Positions 63,286 to 64,000 of a DNA stretch of 64,000 nt are shown one piece after another. The stretch covers positions 930,001 to 994,000 of the forward strand of contig JADJEE010000002.1 of assembly GCA_016709225.1 (NCBI GenBank), in the 5' to 3' direction. The notes below the pieces were generated by a model. It saw only the letters and a list, made by a program, of their open reading frames with translations. It had not been told where the DNA came from and did not search any database. Within the stretch, counting starts at the first letter, position 1. Every line of letters begins with the position of its first letter. The stretch comes from Deltaproteobacteria bacterium (GTDB taxonomy: Bacteria > Myxococcota_A > Polyangia > Nannocystales > Nannocystaceae). A program made the position numbers and the translations under genes.

Positions 63286-63678
63286 GGTCGTTCTCCCTTC
63301 GAATCGATGGACATGGCGATGGCGGTGCTCTCGTTGGGGTCGCGAGGTTGGCGACGAGGGGCGGCGAGCCGAGGCGCTTTGGCGTCCGGGCCGGGGACCG
63401 CACGCGTCGGTGGTGAGACCGAAGACGCCGACGGCGACGCACCGGAGTGCGCCGGTCGAGCGAATGGTGGTGCACCGACGACGCGATCGAGGACGATCGC
63501 GAGGCGATTCGCTGCGCAGGGGACGTTCTTGGCCACCCTCACACCCATGCGGACCCATGTCGTGGTCCGCACGAAGTGTGATTCGGGCGCGCCGCCCCTC
63601 ATCTCTTTCTTCGCTTTCGTTGGATTCGGATTGCGAGAATCCGATTGCAGCCAGTTGCCAATCGCGCGGTCAGACCGC
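63286..63678. other. Slipin upstream region, no convincing gene
   Basis: This 393-bp stretch holds no convincing gene. A minus-strand frame from ATG 63602 to 63282 (about 106 aa, MRGGAPESHFVRTTTWVR) overlaps the slipin start and has no recognisable domain or lipoprotein signal. Notable items: a 7-bp hairpin TCGGATT-GCGAG-AATCCGA at 63626-63644 and a purine-rich run on the minus strand at 63601-63618. A sigma54-like candidate at 63645-63659 (TGGCAACTGGCTGCA on the minus strand) has GG-GC spacing one base short of the consensus. Confidence 0.5.
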
Positions 63679-63728
63679 CCGATCGCCGGGATTCGAACCC
63701 GGAATCCTTCACACCCCCAACGTGTGGA
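63679..63728 (-). pseudogene. tRNA-like 3' half, possible decayed tRNA-Pro
   Basis: Minus-strand sequence shows a hairpin CACAC-GTTGGGG-GTGTG (63710-63726) whose loop contains TGG in the anticodon place, a 7-nt variable segment, and a perfect T arm CCGGG-TTCGAAT-CCCGG. The acceptor 3' strand CGATCGG (63679-63685) finds no good partner, and no D arm can be placed; CCA is not encoded. It therefore looks like a remnant or an unconventional tRNA-like RNA about 1.6 kb from the real tRNA-Pro. Confidence 0.55.
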
Positions 63729-63834
63729 ACGACGCGGACCGACGGTGCCGTGGACCATCCACGGCATCGGGTTGCGGCGCCACTCGAGGCGTGAAATCTG
63801 AGAGTCGGCGCCGATTCGCCCCCCGCGTCCCGCT

Positions 63835-63878
63835 GGATGGGGGCCGGATGGGGGCCGGATCGGGGCCGGATCGGGGCC
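63835..63878. repeat. 11-bp tandem repeat, four copies
   Basis: Two copies of GGATGGGGGCC are followed by two of GGATCGGGGCC, end to end (44 bp), outside any recognised gene. The two versions differ by one base. Such G-rich units may be a repeat-expansion hotspot or a protein-binding array. Confidence 0.9.
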
Positions 63879-64000
63879 GTCGCTTCGCGGCCGTGCGTGG
63901 GCTCGAGAGCGCCGGCGTGCGGCGACCGACGACGATTCAGCGACGAATCACTCGGGCATCACACGCGCGACGTCTCAGCCGTCGGCACGACCGCACGACG

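Noticed and set aside
63282..63602. Minus-strand frame starting MRGGAPESHF before slipin
   Set aside because: Overlaps the slipin start, has no domain and no ribosome site beyond a purine run; composition like a shadow frame.
63645..63659. sigma54-like element upstream of slipin
   Set aside because: GG to GC distance is one base short of the invariant spacing, so it is unlikely to function as drawn.

Overview
The window is very GC-rich and gene-dense. Its start codons include many GTG and several TTG, and it carries no phage, IS or CRISPR signature. Two multi-domain Ser/Thr kinases with tetratricopeptide-like tails, a large set of lipoproteins with long S/T/G/D low-complexity linkers, FG-GAP and propeller surface proteins, a trypsin-LDLa protease, an astacin-lectin protease and a DUF1552/DUF1592 pair together point to a Myxococcota chromosome, most like the Nannocystaceae. 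This is inferred from gene content and style, not from a marker tree. The only core genes are argS, a thiolase, an IMPase-family phosphatase and one tRNA-Pro.

Layout. 0-8.4 kb: VWA lipoprotein, secreted esterase-like lipoprotein, an ECF sigma / FecR / barrel-like cassette (minus strand), an LRR-like lipoprotein, a homocysteine S-methyltransferase-like gene and small lipoproteins. 8.4-11.5 kb: thiolase and argS. 11.7-18.8 kb: T/D-rich lipoprotein, an ArsR-SRPBCC pair with a striking operator, an exported CKCK protein, an IMPase, an XRE-cupin regulator, a DUF2325 protein and a beta-helix lipoprotein. 19-30.8 kb: OprO/P-like porin, M16 protease, three consecutive exported lipoproteins and a large kinase-TPR protein. 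30.9-38.1 kb: lipoproteins, a stand-alone ECF sigma factor, a trypsin-LDLa protein, an AT-hook-like small protein, a 4-TM protein and an outer-membrane barrel. 38.3-41.5 kb: a four-gene cassette (barrel-like protein, ECF sigma, membrane-anchored partner, Cys-rich lipoprotein) joined by three 4-nt overlaps. 41.7-45.5 kb: propeller lipoprotein, tetraheme tandem-DUF1111 protein and DUF192 protein. 45.5-50 kb: a molybdate-type locus with a divergent one-component regulator facing porin-modA-modB-modC, all overlapping. 50-52 kb: TetR plus a CxxC protein, divergent from a COQ4-like gene across a perfect 38-bp palindrome. 52-58.7 kb: second kinase-TPR protein, Cys-rich lipoprotein, frameshifted DUF1552 and DUF1592-type protein. 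58.7-61.8 kb: stand-alone ECF sigma, astacin-lectin, lipoprotein. 62-64 kb: tRNA-Pro, a slipin, a tRNA-like fragment and an 11-bp tandem repeat.

How it fits together. Much of the window concerns sensing and remodelling the cell surface: at least 20 predicted lipoproteins or exported proteins, four ECF sigma factors, two kinases and several proteases. Four loci have tight internal logic: the two sigma/transmembrane/barrel cassettes, the porin-ModABC uptake operon with its predicted molybdate-responsive regulator, the TetR-COQ4 switch, and the slipin-tRNA neighbourhood, which resembles RtcR/RtcB RNA-repair islands although no rtc gene lies inside the window. Functions of most lipoproteins cannot be assigned from sequence.
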